DNA of 64,000 nt. Source: Chthoniobacteraceae bacterium (GTDB lineage Bacteria > Verrucomicrobiota > Verrucomicrobiia > Chthoniobacterales > Chthoniobacteraceae). The notes under the pieces are model-generated. The model made no database searches. It saw only the letters and a list, made by a program, of their open reading frames with translations, and had not been told where the DNA came from. Made by a program: the position numbers and the translations under genes. Shown here piece by piece: positions 54,756-63,420 of the stretch (its first letter is position 1; the number at the start of each line of letters is the position of its first letter). Location: NCBI GenBank assembly GCA_947449735.1, contig CANFTB010000004.1:94259-158258 (forward strand), given 5' to 3'.

Positions 54756-55928
54756 TCAGCTCAGACGGACGGCGCGCGTCTTGTCCAAACGCAGGACCTC
54801 GCCCGCTGTGAAAGCCGGCGTGGCCTTCGGGTCCGTGACCTTCTCGGAACGCCACTGGACGCTGCCCTGTTCCACCAGCCTGCGGGCGTCCCCGCGCGAC
54901 TTGGTGATTTGAAAGCCCTGTGCGTAGGCGGCCACGACGGCTGAAATGATGTCTGTGCCGAGTGAATCGGTGGTAACGGTCGGCAACTCTGCGCTGTCGA
55001 GGTCGCGCTTTGAAAACCGGGTGTTGAACTCGTCCAGCGCCGCCCGGCCTGCTTCCTCCGAGTGGTAGCGCGCGACGATCCGGCGGGCCAGTTCCTTCTT
55101 GGCGTCCATCGGATGGATGGCGGGCATTTCCTCCCCGAGCAGCAGCAGGTAGTAGCGCGCCATCAGGGTGTCTGAAATGCTCATCAGCTTTCCGAACATT
55201 TCCGAGGGGGCCTCCGTCACGCCGACGTAGTTGTTGAGGCTCTTGGACATCTTGTTCACCCCGTCCAACCCTTCCAAAAGCGGCATCAGGAAAACGACCT
55301 GCTCGGGCATGCCCTCCTCCTTCTGGAGGTCGCGACCCACGAGAATATTGAAGAGCTGGTCCGTCCCCCCCATCTCCACGTCGGCCTTCACCATCACGGA
55401 GTCCCAGCCCTGGATGATCGGGTACTGGATCTCGTGCAGACGCACGGAGTCTCCCCGTTCGATCCGGGAGCGGAAATCCTCCCGGTGGAGCATCTGCTGC
55501 AGAGTCACCCGGCTGTTCAGCCGGATGATTTGCTCGAAGTTCATCATTTCAAACCATTCTCCGTTGAAAACGGTCTTCGTCCGTGCGGGGTCGAGGATCT
55601 TGAAGGCCTGCTCCTGAAAGCTCTTCGCGTTGCTCATGATGGCGTCGTGCGAGAGCTGGGGACGCGTCTTGGAGCGCCCCGAGGGGTCGCCGATCATGGC
55701 GGTAAAATCGCCGATGATGAGAACCGCCTGGTGCCCCAGATCCTGGAACTGGCGCAGTTTTTGGAGGCAGACCGTGAACCCCAGATGAATGTCGGGCGCT
55801 GTGGGGTCCACCCCAAGTTTGATATTCAGCGGCCGGCCGGTGCGTAGTTTGGTGAGCAGCTCCGCCTCGGATAAAATCTGGGCTGAACCGCGTTTGAGGA
55901 TTTCTAACTGAGCTTCCGGAGACTGCAT
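54756..55928 (-). CDS. tyrS: Tyrosine--tRNA ligase
   Basis: 390 residues. The class I signature appears as HLGF (in DPTAPDIHLGFTVCLQKL) and the activation loop as KMSKS (GVNKMSKSLNNYVG). A C-terminal S4-like RNA-binding domain (about 330-390, TKSRGDARRLVEQGSVQW) completes it. This matches the TyrZ-like/TyrRS type 2 organisation. It charges tRNA-Tyr in the cytoplasm. No leader T-box was recognised; it is transcribed alone. Confidence 0.95.
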   Translation of the reverse strand: MQSPEAQLEILKRGSAQILSEAELLTKLRTGRPLNIKLGVDPTAPDIHLGFTVCLQKLRQFQDLGHQAVLIIGDFTAMIGDPSGRSKTRPQLSHDAIMSNAKSFQEQAFKILDPARTKTVFNGEWFEMMNFEQIIRLNSRVTLQQMLHREDFRSRIERGDSVRLHEIQYPIIQGWDSVMVKADVEMGGTDQLFNILVGRDLQKEEGMPEQVVFLMPLLEGLDGVNKMSKSLNNYVGVTEAPSEMFGKLMSISDTLMARYYLLLLGEEMPAIHPMDAKKELARRIVARYHSEEAGRAALDEFNTRFSKRDLDSAELPTVTTDSLGTDIISAVVAAYAQGFQITKSRGDARRLVEQGSVQWRSEKVTDPKATPAFTAGEVLRLDKTRAVRLS

Positions 55929-56049
55929 AAGGTTAGGTTTTAGTTTCGGATTCCGGCAGACTCAAGGCGCGAGATTGGAACCGGGCTGGGTGGCGGCAGG
56001 GTGGAGGGGGTGCTGGCGGCCGTCCGCCCCGGGACTCCGCGCGCCGGTG

Positions 56050-56199
56050 TCAGGGGCTTTCGGCTCCCGCCGGTTCCCGCGCCGGGCGCAGGTTTTTGGG
56101 CAGTCCTTCGGTGTGCTGGCGGATTACAAACCACAGCGCCACCGCTAGTACGAGGGTGCAGAGCTTTGCCACCCAGTGGGATTCATTTGGCGGTGTCAT
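56050..56199 (-). CDS. Mini CdaR/YbbR-like membrane anchor protein
   Basis: 49 residues from an ATG at 56199, overlapping the cdaA stop by 17 bp. MTPPNESHWVAKLCTLVLAVALWFVIR gives a basic-flanked transmembrane helix whose pattern (K-L-x-x-L-x-L-A-x-x-L-W-F) is the one that opens CdaR/YbbR proteins, the usual partner and downstream gene of cdaA. All the YbbR repeats that normally follow are absent, leaving a short hydrophilic tail. It could be a natural miniature CdaR or a truncated remnant. Transcription with cdaA is almost certain from the overlap. Confidence 0.6.
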   Translation of the reverse strand: MTPPNESHWVAKLCTLVLAVALWFVIRQHTEGLPKNLRPAREPAGAESP

Positions 56200-56965
56200 C
56201 TTCGGTGCTTGAAAGGAGTTCCTGCAGGCGTTTGCGGAAGGTTTCCGGGTCAAAGTCGCGTTCCATTTCCCCCCCCTTGCACAGAGACACCTCCCCGGTT
56301 TCCTCGCTGACTACGATGACCACGGCGTCCGTTTCCTCCGTGAGGCCCAGTCCGGCTCGGTGCCGCAGGCCGAGGTTGCGGTCCAGGTCGGTGCGATCGG
56401 TGACTGGAAAAATGCAGGCTCCCGCGAGGAGTCTTTCATCCCTGATCACCAGGCCGCCGTCGTGAAGCGGGGTTTTCGGGTGGAAGATCGACACCACCAA
56501 CTCCGTGCTGAGCTGGCCGTCAATCTCCACTCCGCTCTCCACCCAGGCGTGCAGCGGGACATCGCGTTCGATGGCGATCAACGCCCCGAGTTCGCGGTTT
56601 GCCAGTTCGAAGGTCAATTCACTCACCACCTCGACGGTTTCCCGGTTGTGCTGGGGGTTCCGAAACAGACCTTTGTTTCCGAGCCGGGCGGCGGCCCTGC
56701 GGAGTTCGGGCTGGAAAATCACCACGAGGGTGAACAGCCCCAGCGCCGAAATGTTCCGCAGCAGCCAGTCCAGCGCGGGCAGGTGCAGGACCTCCGAAAG
56801 CAGCAGGATGGACACCGTACCGATGGCGACTCCCGTGACAATGTGGATGCCGCGTGAATCGCGCAGGCGCCTCCACGTCTGGTACAGAGCCAGCCAGATC
56901 AGCGAGATTTCGAGTCCGTCGCGCCAGTGGTCCTGGAGAAAATGGGTCAGGGAAGGGGAGCTCAT
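56183..56965 (-). CDS. cdaA: Diadenylate cyclase (c-di-AMP synthase) CdaA
   Basis: 260 residues. Three N-terminal hydrophobic segments (about 18-32, 41-62, 70-86) are followed by a DAC domain with QPELRRAAARLG, ELGALIAIER, LHDGG (167-171; DGA in most members) and LRHRAGLG (200-207, RHR present). It condenses two ATP to c-di-AMP at the membrane. The start overlaps the folP stop (ATGA), and a mini CdaR-like gene overlaps its end. GlmM, often in the same operon, is here 4.4 kb away. Confidence 0.92.
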   Translation of the reverse strand: MSSPSLTHFLQDHWRDGLEISLIWLALYQTWRRLRDSRGIHIVTGVAIGTVSILLLSEVLHLPALDWLLRNISALGLFTLVVIFQPELRRAAARLGNKGLFRNPQHNRETVEVVSELTFELANRELGALIAIERDVPLHAWVESGVEIDGQLSTELVVSIFHPKTPLHDGGLVIRDERLLAGACIFPVTDRTDLDRNLGLRHRAGLGLTEETDAVVIVVSEETGEVSLCKGGEMERDFDPETFRKRLQELLSSTEDDTAK

Positions 56966-57801
56966 GCGCAGGCCTCCAGAATCGCGCGGCTCGCGCGCAG
57001 CGCCTCAACGTTGGGCGCCACATCGTGGACGCGCACGACCGACACGCCCTGGTTCATGGCAAAGCTGCTCAGGGCAACCGTCGGCCACAACCGTTCCTCC
57101 ACGGAGGCGCAGCCGGAGACAGCACTCAGGAAGGACTTGCGGGAAACCCCCAGCACCAGCGGCCGGCCCAGCGCGTGCAGGGACTTCAGCTCCCGCAGCA
57201 GACGCAGATTGTGCTCCAGCGTCTTCCCGAACCCGATCCCCGGGTCGAGGGCCAGGCGCGCCCTTTCAATCCCCGCTTTTTCGCAACGCAGCAGCGATTC
57301 CTCCAAGAAAGCGCGCACCTCCCGCACCACGTCTTCATATACGGGGGCTTGTTGCATCGTGGTGGGAGTGCCCTTCATGTGCATCGCCACGGCGCCCGCT
57401 CCAGTCTGACGCAGCACCTCCAGCATCTCCGGGTTTTGCAGTCCGGTGATGTCGTTGACAATGGAGGCTCCGCGGCGCACTGCCTCCAGGGCCACCCCGG
57501 GTTTGGTGGTGTCGATGGAGATCAAGGCAGTGCTGCGTTTGGACAGCGCTTCAATCACCGGCAGAACCCGGCGCAGTTCCTCCTCGCTCGAAACCGGCTC
57601 CGCGCCGGGACGGCTGGATTCGCCGCCGACGTCCAGAATCGTCGCGCCCATGGCTGCCATCGCCATTCCCCGCTCCACAGCCGCGTCCGGGTCAAGCCAC
57701 AGGCCGCCGTCCGAAAACGAGTCGGGCGTGACGTTAAGCACGCCCATCACCAGAGTGCGGCTGCTCAAATCTAAAGTGTGATCTCGAACTTTCCAATGCA
57801 T
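56962..57801 (-). CDS. folP: Dihydropteroate synthase
   Basis: 279 residues from the ATG at 57801; a longer frame overlaps the divergent methyltransferase leader. LNVTPDSFSDGGLWLD, DVGGESSRPGAEPV, SIDTTKPGVA, VNDITGLQN and DPGIGFGKTLEHN are all canonical DHPS motifs. It makes dihydropteroate for folate and is the sulfonamide target. It is the first gene of the folP-cdaA-mini-cdaR unit (ATGA overlap with cdaA) and is divergent from the methyltransferase gene. Confidence 0.96.
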   Translation of the reverse strand: MHWKVRDHTLDLSSRTLVMGVLNVTPDSFSDGGLWLDPDAAVERGMAMAAMGATILDVGGESSRPGAEPVSSEEELRRVLPVIEALSKRSTALISIDTTKPGVALEAVRRGASIVNDITGLQNPEMLEVLRQTGAGAVAMHMKGTPTTMQQAPVYEDVVREVRAFLEESLLRCEKAGIERARLALDPGIGFGKTLEHNLRLLRELKSLHALGRPLVLGVSRKSFLSAVSGCASVEERLWPTVALSSFAMNQGVSVVRVHDVAPNVEALRASRAILEACA

Positions 57802-57886
57802 GCGGAGGGAACTGAAAGGGGACTTGCAAGGCGTGCCCGGGACCTGTGCCATTGCGAAGACAGGCTGTGTCGTCTATCTCAGCTCC

Positions 57887-58702
57887 ATGGCTACCGCAAT
57901 CTTGGGAACTTCCGGCGACGCACTTTCTTTTTCACCGGAGGCGAATCCCTACGAAACGGACCGGCTTTTAAACGAGTATCTGCTGTTTCACTACGGGGAA
58001 CCGGGCGAGGTCTTGCCGCATGCGTCCGGACCGGCCGACGCGCTGGGGTATCCCGTGCGTTGTGTCAGCGAGTGCGTGGACGTTTCCCGGCTTCCGGCGG
58101 GGGCCCGTGCTTTGGACCTGGGCTGCGCCGTCGGCCGGTCCACTTTTGAACTGGCCCGCCACTGCGCCGAGGCGGTCGGGATTGATTTCTCTCAACGTTT
58201 TGTCGGCGCCGCCGAAACGATCCGGACTCTCGGGAGTCTGGCCTATCAACGCCTCGAGGAGGGGAGCCTCACCACGGAGCTTGTCGCGCTGAGACCGCCG
58301 GGAGTAGATCCGGCGCGCGTCGCCTTTGAGGCGGGGGATGCCATGCATTTGCGGGAGGACCTCGGCGTTTTCGACGTGGTGCTGATGGCCAATCTGATCG
58401 ACCGCCTCCGGCAGCCGCTGCTGTGTCTTTCCAGGCTGGCGGCTCTGGTCAGGGCGGGGGGCCAGCTGGTCGTGACCTCCCCCTACACCTGGCTGGAGGA
58501 TTACACGCCCCGAGAAAACTGGCTCGGCGGCGTTGCTCGGGAAGAGGGCCGTCCCGTTCGCACACTGGACGGCCTGCGGGAGGCGCTGGGGTCGGACTTT
58601 CAGTTGGAGCGCACCCTTGACCTTCCGTTCCTCATCCGCGAGCACGCCCGGAAATACCAGTGGAGCGTGGCCCAAGCCTCCGTCTGGACCAGGCGGTCCT
58701 GA
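57887..58702 (+). CDS. Putative 4-mercaptohistidine N1-methyltransferase (OvoA C-terminal type)
   Basis: 271 residues from the ATG at 57887; the frame opens further upstream but overlaps folP. NPYETDRLLNEYLLFHYGE is the hallmark of the methyltransferase domain found at the C-terminus of the ovothiol synthase OvoA, followed by the SAM motif ALDLGCAVGRSTFEL and a class I methyltransferase fold (VLMANLIDRLRQP; YTWLEDYTPRENWLGG). In OvoA this domain methylates 4-mercaptohistidine to ovothiol A. Here it is stand-alone, and no sulfoxide synthase or lyase gene is in the window, so its substrate must come from elsewhere or be different. Confidence 0.85.
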   Translation: MATAILGTSGDALSFSPEANPYETDRLLNEYLLFHYGEPGEVLPHASGPADALGYPVRCVSECVDVSRLPAGARALDLGCAVGRSTFELARHCAEAVGIDFSQRFVGAAETIRTLGSLAYQRLEEGSLTTELVALRPPGVDPARVAFEAGDAMHLREDLGVFDVVLMANLIDRLRQPLLCLSRLAALVRAGGQLVVTSPYTWLEDYTPRENWLGGVAREEGRPVRTLDGLREALGSDFQLERTLDLPFLIREHARKYQWSVAQASVWTRRS

Positions 58703-58748
58703 GTAAACGTTGCCCCGCTCGCGAGGCTTATCAGCAATTCTGGAAGCC

Positions 58749-59348
58749 TTACTTCGCTTCAGGTTCCGGGGCCTGGAACAGCGGGCCGGGAGTCTTGCCA
58801 TTGGAGCCGATCACCTGCTTTACGCCCGGCTCAGAGAAAAATTCGGCGATGACCGCGTTCTCCTTGATCACCTGGACTCCATACCCGGCCAGTTTGATGG
58901 AGTCTGCCGCGCCTGCTCCGCCGGCGGGCGCCGCCCCGGGTTTGGCGCCGGGTTTTGCCGCACCACCCTGCTTGGGTTTGGCAACTTTGACGGCTTTGGT
59001 GACGATGATCTCATCGGCGGTCCCCTTCAGGTTCGCGGGGGATTCGCCTCCGTCCAAAAGTGCCACCTTGTTCGTCTTCATGTCGCGACCCACAAACCAG
59101 TAGCGCACCACCGCTCCGGATTCGGGCTTGCTGCTTTTGACGGCGATCTTGAGGGCTTTTTCCTGCGCGGTTGCTGCCTTGGGAGCCATCCCCGGCTTTT
59201 TCTCTTCTTTTTCCGCGGAAGCATCCTTCTTTTCGTGGGAAATCACGACCTCCGCTGTAACTTCGACCGACGCGGCCGCCTGGCAGAACAGGGCCGCCGT
59301 GGAGAGCAGGGCAAGGACGCTGGCTTTTATGAAAGGGGTGGGTTTCAT
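58749..59348 (-). CDS. Secreted protein of unknown function
   Basis: 199 residues. A signal peptide (KASVLALLSTAALFCQAAA, about 9-27) is followed by a low-complexity Lys/Glu/Ala/Pro region, a segment VEVTAEVVISHEKKDAS with beta pattern, and a Gly/Ala/Lys linker (about 128-150). KSSKPESGAVVRYWFVGRD and VQVIKENAVIAEFFSEPGVK look like folded strands. No family was recognised. It is convergent with the methyltransferase gene and divergent from the prepilin peptidase gene. Confidence 0.6.
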   Translation of the reverse strand: MKPTPFIKASVLALLSTAALFCQAAASVEVTAEVVISHEKKDASAEKEEKKPGMAPKAATAQEKALKIAVKSSKPESGAVVRYWFVGRDMKTNKVALLDGGESPANLKGTADEIIVTKAVKVAKPKQGGAAKPGAKPGAAPAGGAGAADSIKLAGYGVQVIKENAVIAEFFSEPGVKQVIGSNGKTPGPLFQAPEPEAK

Positions 59349-59415
59349 CTAGTGTTCAGTTAAACTAATTTTTGAGGCTTCGCCAGTAGAGAGTTGACCC
59401 CGGTGGCTACCCGCG

Positions 59416-60540
59416 TTGTCTTCCTATCTCGTGACAATCTACCTCACGGGTGTGTTCCCCGCGCTGGCGGCTCTGCTGGGGGCCATGGTCGGATCCTTCC
59501 TGAATGTTTGCATCTACCGGCTTCCCCTGGACATGTCGGTGCGCTCTCCCGCCCGTTCCTTCTGTCCCGCCTGCAGACGCCAAATCCCCTGGTTTCAAAA
59601 CATACCTGTCTTGTCGTGGATTTTGTTGAGGGGACGCTGCTCGGGCTGTAATGCCCCCATCCCCGCCCGGTATCTGGTGGTGGAGATCCTGAACGCCGTC
59701 CTCTTCGCCGCAATCGCCCTTCGAGTCGCTCACTCGAACCCCTGGCTTTTGATTCCCTACGGCACGCTGGTCAGTCTTCTGGTGGTGGCCACATTCGTTG
59801 ACTTGGAACACATGATCATTCCCGACGAAGTGACCTGGGGCGGGGTCGCGGCGGGTTGCGTGGCCTCGCTGGTCTTTCCGGATCTCCACGGCGCCGCGGG
59901 GTGGGGCGGGGGGCTCTTGACCGCTTTGCTTGGGGCGGCGGTCGGCTACGGCGGCCTCTGGACTGTGGTTGAAGTCGGCCGTCTGGTTTTCGGGAGACGC
60001 CGTTTGGTTTTTGACCCGCCGGCTTCGGTGACCTGGGTCAGGACCGGCGAGACCGCTTCTTTGACCGTGGACGGGGAAGAGCTCGAGTGGGCCTCCCTGT
60101 TTCCCAGGGGAACAGAAAAAGTGGTGATGGAGGTGTTGGCTGGCGAGGTGGACGGCAAACCCCAAAGGGACCCCAAATGGGAATGGCGCTTCGAGTCTCT
60201 CGGGACGGCGGAGGGTTCCCTCGACTTAAACCAGGTGAATACGGTTTCCGCGAAAGTGAACATCCTGATACTGCCCCGGGAGGTGATGGGGTTCGGGGAT
60301 GTCAAGTTCCTGGCCGCCATCGGTGCTTTCACCGGATGGAAGGCCGTCCTTTTCACCGTGATGGCCGCGTCCACCGCCGGGGCGCTTTTGGGAACCGCTG
60401 CGTTTTTTCTGGGTAAAAGGGAGTGGTCCTCCAAAATCCCCTTCGGCCCCTACCTGGCTTTCGGCGCCGTGCTTTGGATTTTTGCCGGTCCGGAGCTGCT
60501 GTCCGCCTACTGGTCTCTGTTTGCCGCTCAAACCAAGTAA
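59416..60540 (+). CDS. Prepilin peptidase (A24 type IV) with a long insertion
   Basis: 374 residues from a TTG at 59416; no ATG or GTG of comparable position is in frame. GSFLNVCIYRLP is the family start; two CxxC pairs (C50/C53, C75/C78) form the N-methyltransferase-side zinc site. The catalytic Asp residues are D129 (FVDLEHMIIPDE) and the one in GFGDVK (about 295). Between them about 100 extra residues (185-285) are inserted, with a beta pattern. Typical enzymes are about 270 residues. It cleaves and methylates type IV pilin or pseudopilin precursors at the inner membrane. Confidence 0.88.
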   Translation: MSSYLVTIYLTGVFPALAALLGAMVGSFLNVCIYRLPLDMSVRSPARSFCPACRRQIPWFQNIPVLSWILLRGRCSGCNAPIPARYLVVEILNAVLFAAIALRVAHSNPWLLIPYGTLVSLLVVATFVDLEHMIIPDEVTWGGVAAGCVASLVFPDLHGAAGWGGGLLTALLGAAVGYGGLWTVVEVGRLVFGRRRLVFDPPASVTWVRTGETASLTVDGEELEWASLFPRGTEKVVMEVLAGEVDGKPQRDPKWEWRFESLGTAEGSLDLNQVNTVSAKVNILILPREVMGFGDVKFLAAIGAFTGWKAVLFTVMAASTAGALLGTAAFFLGKREWSSKIPFGPYLAFGAVLWIFAGPELLSAYWSLFAAQTK

Positions 60541-60557
60541 AGGTTTGGACCGTCCTC

Positions 60558-60648
60558 CCCCTGGGAGCGCGGAGCCCCAGCTCCGCACGGAAGGTCCAAA
60601 CACTCGGAACGTCTAGGCGGAGTAAGGGCTCCGCACTCTCAGGGAACG
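60558..60648. repeat. Dispersed palindromic repeat, family B, copy 2
   Basis: Begins CCCCTGGGAGCGCGGAGCCC and aligns along its length with 51861-51948, ending GGGCTCCGCACTCTCAGGGA. Its left half is almost the exact reverse complement of the right half of copy 1. An additional 9-bp dyad GTTTGGACC / GGTCCAAAC (60543-60551, 60593-60601) encloses the left hairpin. It lies between convergent genes. Confidence 0.75.
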
Positions 60649-61301
60649 AGGCCTTCCGCCCTGAGCCTTTCCAGCAGCGAGGAGGCGAGACTCGCTTCGC
60701 CGTGGAGCACTTCGCCCAGGACCGGAACCGTCAAAATTTGTTCCAGAACGCCCCGGTTGGTGACCGTGGCGAGGTCTGGTTCACCCGCATGCGGGTGGGT
60801 CAGCACCACTCCGCCGCAGCGCGCGCCCCGGCGCAGGACCGCATCCACCGTCAACTGCGTGTGGTTAAGCGCCCCCAGCCGGTTGGCGGCAGCCACCACC
60901 ACCGGGAGCCCCAGTTCCGTGGCAAAGTCGCTCATGCAATAGTCGTGCGTGAGCGGCACACGCCAGCCGCCCACCCCTTCCACCACCAAAAACGCATGGC
61001 GCGAGCGCAGGACCTCAACCGCCTCCCGGGCAGTCGCCAAATCCAGCGCCCGGTTTTCCACAAGACTGGCCGCGTAGGGAGCGGCAGGAACCCGAAGCCA
61101 CACCGGGTTGATCAGTCCAAGATCCTCCGCTTCATCCGAGGCAGCCCAGAGCAATTCCGCATCTTCCCGGTCGCCGCAGCAGAAGGGCTTCATCCCGACC
61201 GCGTCCACCCCGGCCGCCCGCAGGGCCCGGACCAAGAGCGCGCTCAGGTAGGTTTTGCCAACCCCCGTATCCGTGCCGCTGATGAAAATGCCGCCGTGCA
61301 T
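60639..61301 (-). CDS. bioD: Dethiobiotin synthase
   Basis: 220 residues from the ATG at 61301; the extended frame upstream would overlap glmM. ISGTDTGVGKTYLSALL is the P-loop start, with KPFCCGDREDAELL (the 'KPv..G' block) and VEGVGGWRVPLTHDYCMSDFA following. It closes the ureido ring of biotin with ATP and CO2. No other bio gene is near. It starts 19 bp after the glmM stop and is likely co-transcribed with it. Confidence 0.92.
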   Translation of the reverse strand: MHGGIFISGTDTGVGKTYLSALLVRALRAAGVDAVGMKPFCCGDREDAELLWAASDEAEDLGLINPVWLRVPAAPYAASLVENRALDLATAREAVEVLRSRHAFLVVEGVGGWRVPLTHDYCMSDFATELGLPVVVAAANRLGALNHTQLTVDAVLRRGARCGGVVLTHPHAGEPDLATVTNRGVLEQILTVPVLGEVLHGEASLASSLLERLRAEGLVP

Positions 61302-61320
61302 GAGTTCGTGCCTCAGTCCC

Positions 61321-62715
61321 TCAGGCCCCGATGGCCGTCTGGAGCGCCTCGGCGATCCGGTCCGCATGGGCGTCGATTTGGGCCATGTCCGGACCCTCGA
61401 TCAGCAGCCGGACCTTGGGCTCGGTTCCCGAATAACGCAGTAGCACCCGGCCCTTGCCGTTCAACTCCTCCTCCGCCGTCTTTACCAAGCTCGTCACTTG
61501 GGGAAGCTCAGTAAAAGGGGGCTTCCTGTTGACCTTCAGGTTGCGTTGCGCCTGGGGAAACTTCGAAAGGCAGCGCTTGAGTTCGCTGAGCGAACGTCCC
61601 GTTTCGGCCACGATCCGCACGATTTGCAGCGCCGCAACCAACCCGTCGCCCGTGGTGCCGAAGTCGCGGAAAATCATGTGCCCGCTCTGCTCCCCGCCGA
61701 TGTTCAGGTTTTCCCGCACCATCGCCTCGATGACGTAGCGGTCGCCCACGCCTGTGCGCAAGACGCGCCCCCCGTTCGCCCGGAGCGTCTCGTCCAATCC
61801 AAAGTTGCTCATGACCGTCGCTACCAGGGTGTTCTTCGAAAGGGTGCCCCGGCGGATCGCGTCCAGCGCCGCAATCGCGAGAATCTCGTCCCCGTCGACG
61901 ATTTCGCCCGTTTCATCGCACAGAATCACCCGGTCGGCGTCCCCGTCGTGCGAAATTCCAAAGCTGGCGCCGCTCGAGCGCATCAGCCGGCTGATCGCCT
62001 CCGGGTGGGTGCTGCCGCAATCGGTGTTGATGTTGCGACCGTCCGGGGAGTCGTGGGCGACCGTCAATTTCGCGCCCAGTTCCCGAAGCACACAGGGGGT
62101 CGACTTGTAGGCGGCGCCGTTGGCGCAGTCCACGGCGAGGTGCATGCCCTCCAGCGTCATGCCCTTGGGGAAACTGGCTTTGGCAAACTCGACGTACCGG
62201 CCCAACGCGTCGTCGATGCGCTTGGCCCGGCCGATCTCCCCGGCGATCGGGCGCACGGACTCGATCTCGCCGCTGAAGACCAGTTGTTCGATGCGCCGCT
62301 CGACCGCGTCGTCGAGCTTGTAGCCGTCGTGCCTGAAAAACTTGATCCCGTTGTCTTCGTAAGGATTGTGGGAGGCGCTGAGGACAATCCCGGCGTCCGC
62401 CCGCAGCGACCTCGTGATGTAGGCCACCCCGGGAGTGGGCAGGGGCCCGATGAAAATCACATTCGCCCCCAGCGACATGACCCCTGCGGCCAGCGCGTTT
62501 TCCAGCATGTACCCGGACAGGCGCGTGTCTTTCCCGATGACGATCGTCGGCCGCGAACTGTTGGACGCCCTAGGCGTTCCTCGCTGGCTCAGGACGTGCG
62601 CCGCCGCCCTCCCCAGTTTTAAAGCGGTTTCCGCCGTCACCGGCTCCAGGTTCGCTACGCCGCGCACGCCGTCGGTTCCAAAAAGTTTGCGGGAGTGGTC
62701 GGGTTGGGAGCTCAT
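61321..62715 (-). CDS. glmM: Phosphoglucosamine mutase
   Basis: 464 residues. KLFGTDGVRGVAN is the diagnostic start, with the phosphoserine loop SASHNPYEDNGIKFF, the Mg2+ loop DGDADR, the sugar loop GGEQSGHM and the phosphate-binding RYSGTEPKVRLLIEG. It turns glucosamine-6-phosphate, produced by GlmS (43286), into glucosamine-1-phosphate. It precedes bioD on the minus strand, and is not linked to cdaA as it is in Firmicutes. The 248-bp gap upstream shows no obvious regulatory signal. Confidence 0.96.
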   Translation of the reverse strand: MSSQPDHSRKLFGTDGVRGVANLEPVTAETALKLGRAAAHVLSQRGTPRASNSSRPTIVIGKDTRLSGYMLENALAAGVMSLGANVIFIGPLPTPGVAYITRSLRADAGIVLSASHNPYEDNGIKFFRHDGYKLDDAVERRIEQLVFSGEIESVRPIAGEIGRAKRIDDALGRYVEFAKASFPKGMTLEGMHLAVDCANGAAYKSTPCVLRELGAKLTVAHDSPDGRNINTDCGSTHPEAISRLMRSSGASFGISHDGDADRVILCDETGEIVDGDEILAIAALDAIRRGTLSKNTLVATVMSNFGLDETLRANGGRVLRTGVGDRYVIEAMVRENLNIGGEQSGHMIFRDFGTTGDGLVAALQIVRIVAETGRSLSELKRCLSKFPQAQRNLKVNRKPPFTELPQVTSLVKTAEEELNGKGRVLLRYSGTEPKVRLLIEGPDMAQIDAHADRIAEALQTAIGA

Positions 62716-62963
62716 CTTCGTCGGGGTACGGCTGTGGATTGGATGGAAGGCGGTGGGGGGCCTTCAACTTGGTGTGCGGGCGGGGCTCCGTGCAACGTGG
62801 AAATCGGGCCGGTTCGGCCGTTTTTTGGAGGGCGGCTGCGTTCCGGGCTCCGAATCCGCAGTTTTTTTCAACGGTTTGCCCAATTCAGGGATCATACTGG
62901 TGGATCCTGTAAACGATTCTTGGCAAAATGCTGGATCGCCGTTAACCAAATCGCTGCCCTCTT

Positions 62964-63380
62964 ATGAAAATGCTGAAACACCTCACCCCCCTCGCCATCG
63001 TCCTATCCCTCGGAGTCACCGCTTTCGCGGAAGACACACCCATGGAGAAGGAAATGAGCGCGATGAACAAGGCTTACAAGGCCCTCAAAAAGTCTGTGGA
63101 AGATCCCGCAGCCAAGGCTGAAAACCTGAAGCTGATCGCCGACATTAAGAAGACGACCGAAGCCTCCTCCAAGATGGAGCCCAAGACTGCGGCCGACCAG
63201 CCCGCCGCCGCCAAGCCCGCCTACTTGGAGAAGTACAAGGCCCAGATGGCCGCTTTCGCCAAGGAAGTCGCCGATCTCGAGGCTGCCGTGACCGCCGGCA
63301 ACACCGCCGCCGCCAAGGCCTCCTTTGACAAGCTCAACGAGCTCAAGAAAAAGGGTCACGAAGACTTCAAGAAGGACTAG
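62964..63380 (+). CDS. Cytochrome b562 family protein, secreted
   Basis: 138 residues. A signal peptide (MLKHLTPLAIVLSLGVTAFAE) precedes an all-helical, Ala/Lys/Glu-rich mature part. EMSAMNKAYKALKK aligns with the Met-ligand helix of cytochrome b562, and NELKKKGHEDFKKD places a His near the C-terminus as the second axial ligand. A four-helix bundle with a linker (MEPKTAADQPAAAKPAYLE) is expected. It would bind haem b in the periplasm as an electron carrier. The similarity is helix-level; a haem-free helical bundle cannot be excluded. Confidence 0.7.
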   Translation: MKMLKHLTPLAIVLSLGVTAFAEDTPMEKEMSAMNKAYKALKKSVEDPAAKAENLKLIADIKKTTEASSKMEPKTAADQPAAAKPAYLEKYKAQMAAFAKEVADLEAAVTAGNTAAAKASFDKLNELKKKGHEDFKKD

Positions 63381-63420
63381 TCGGTCCTTTTACCAGATCG
63401 TACTCCGCCTTCTCCCTCCG

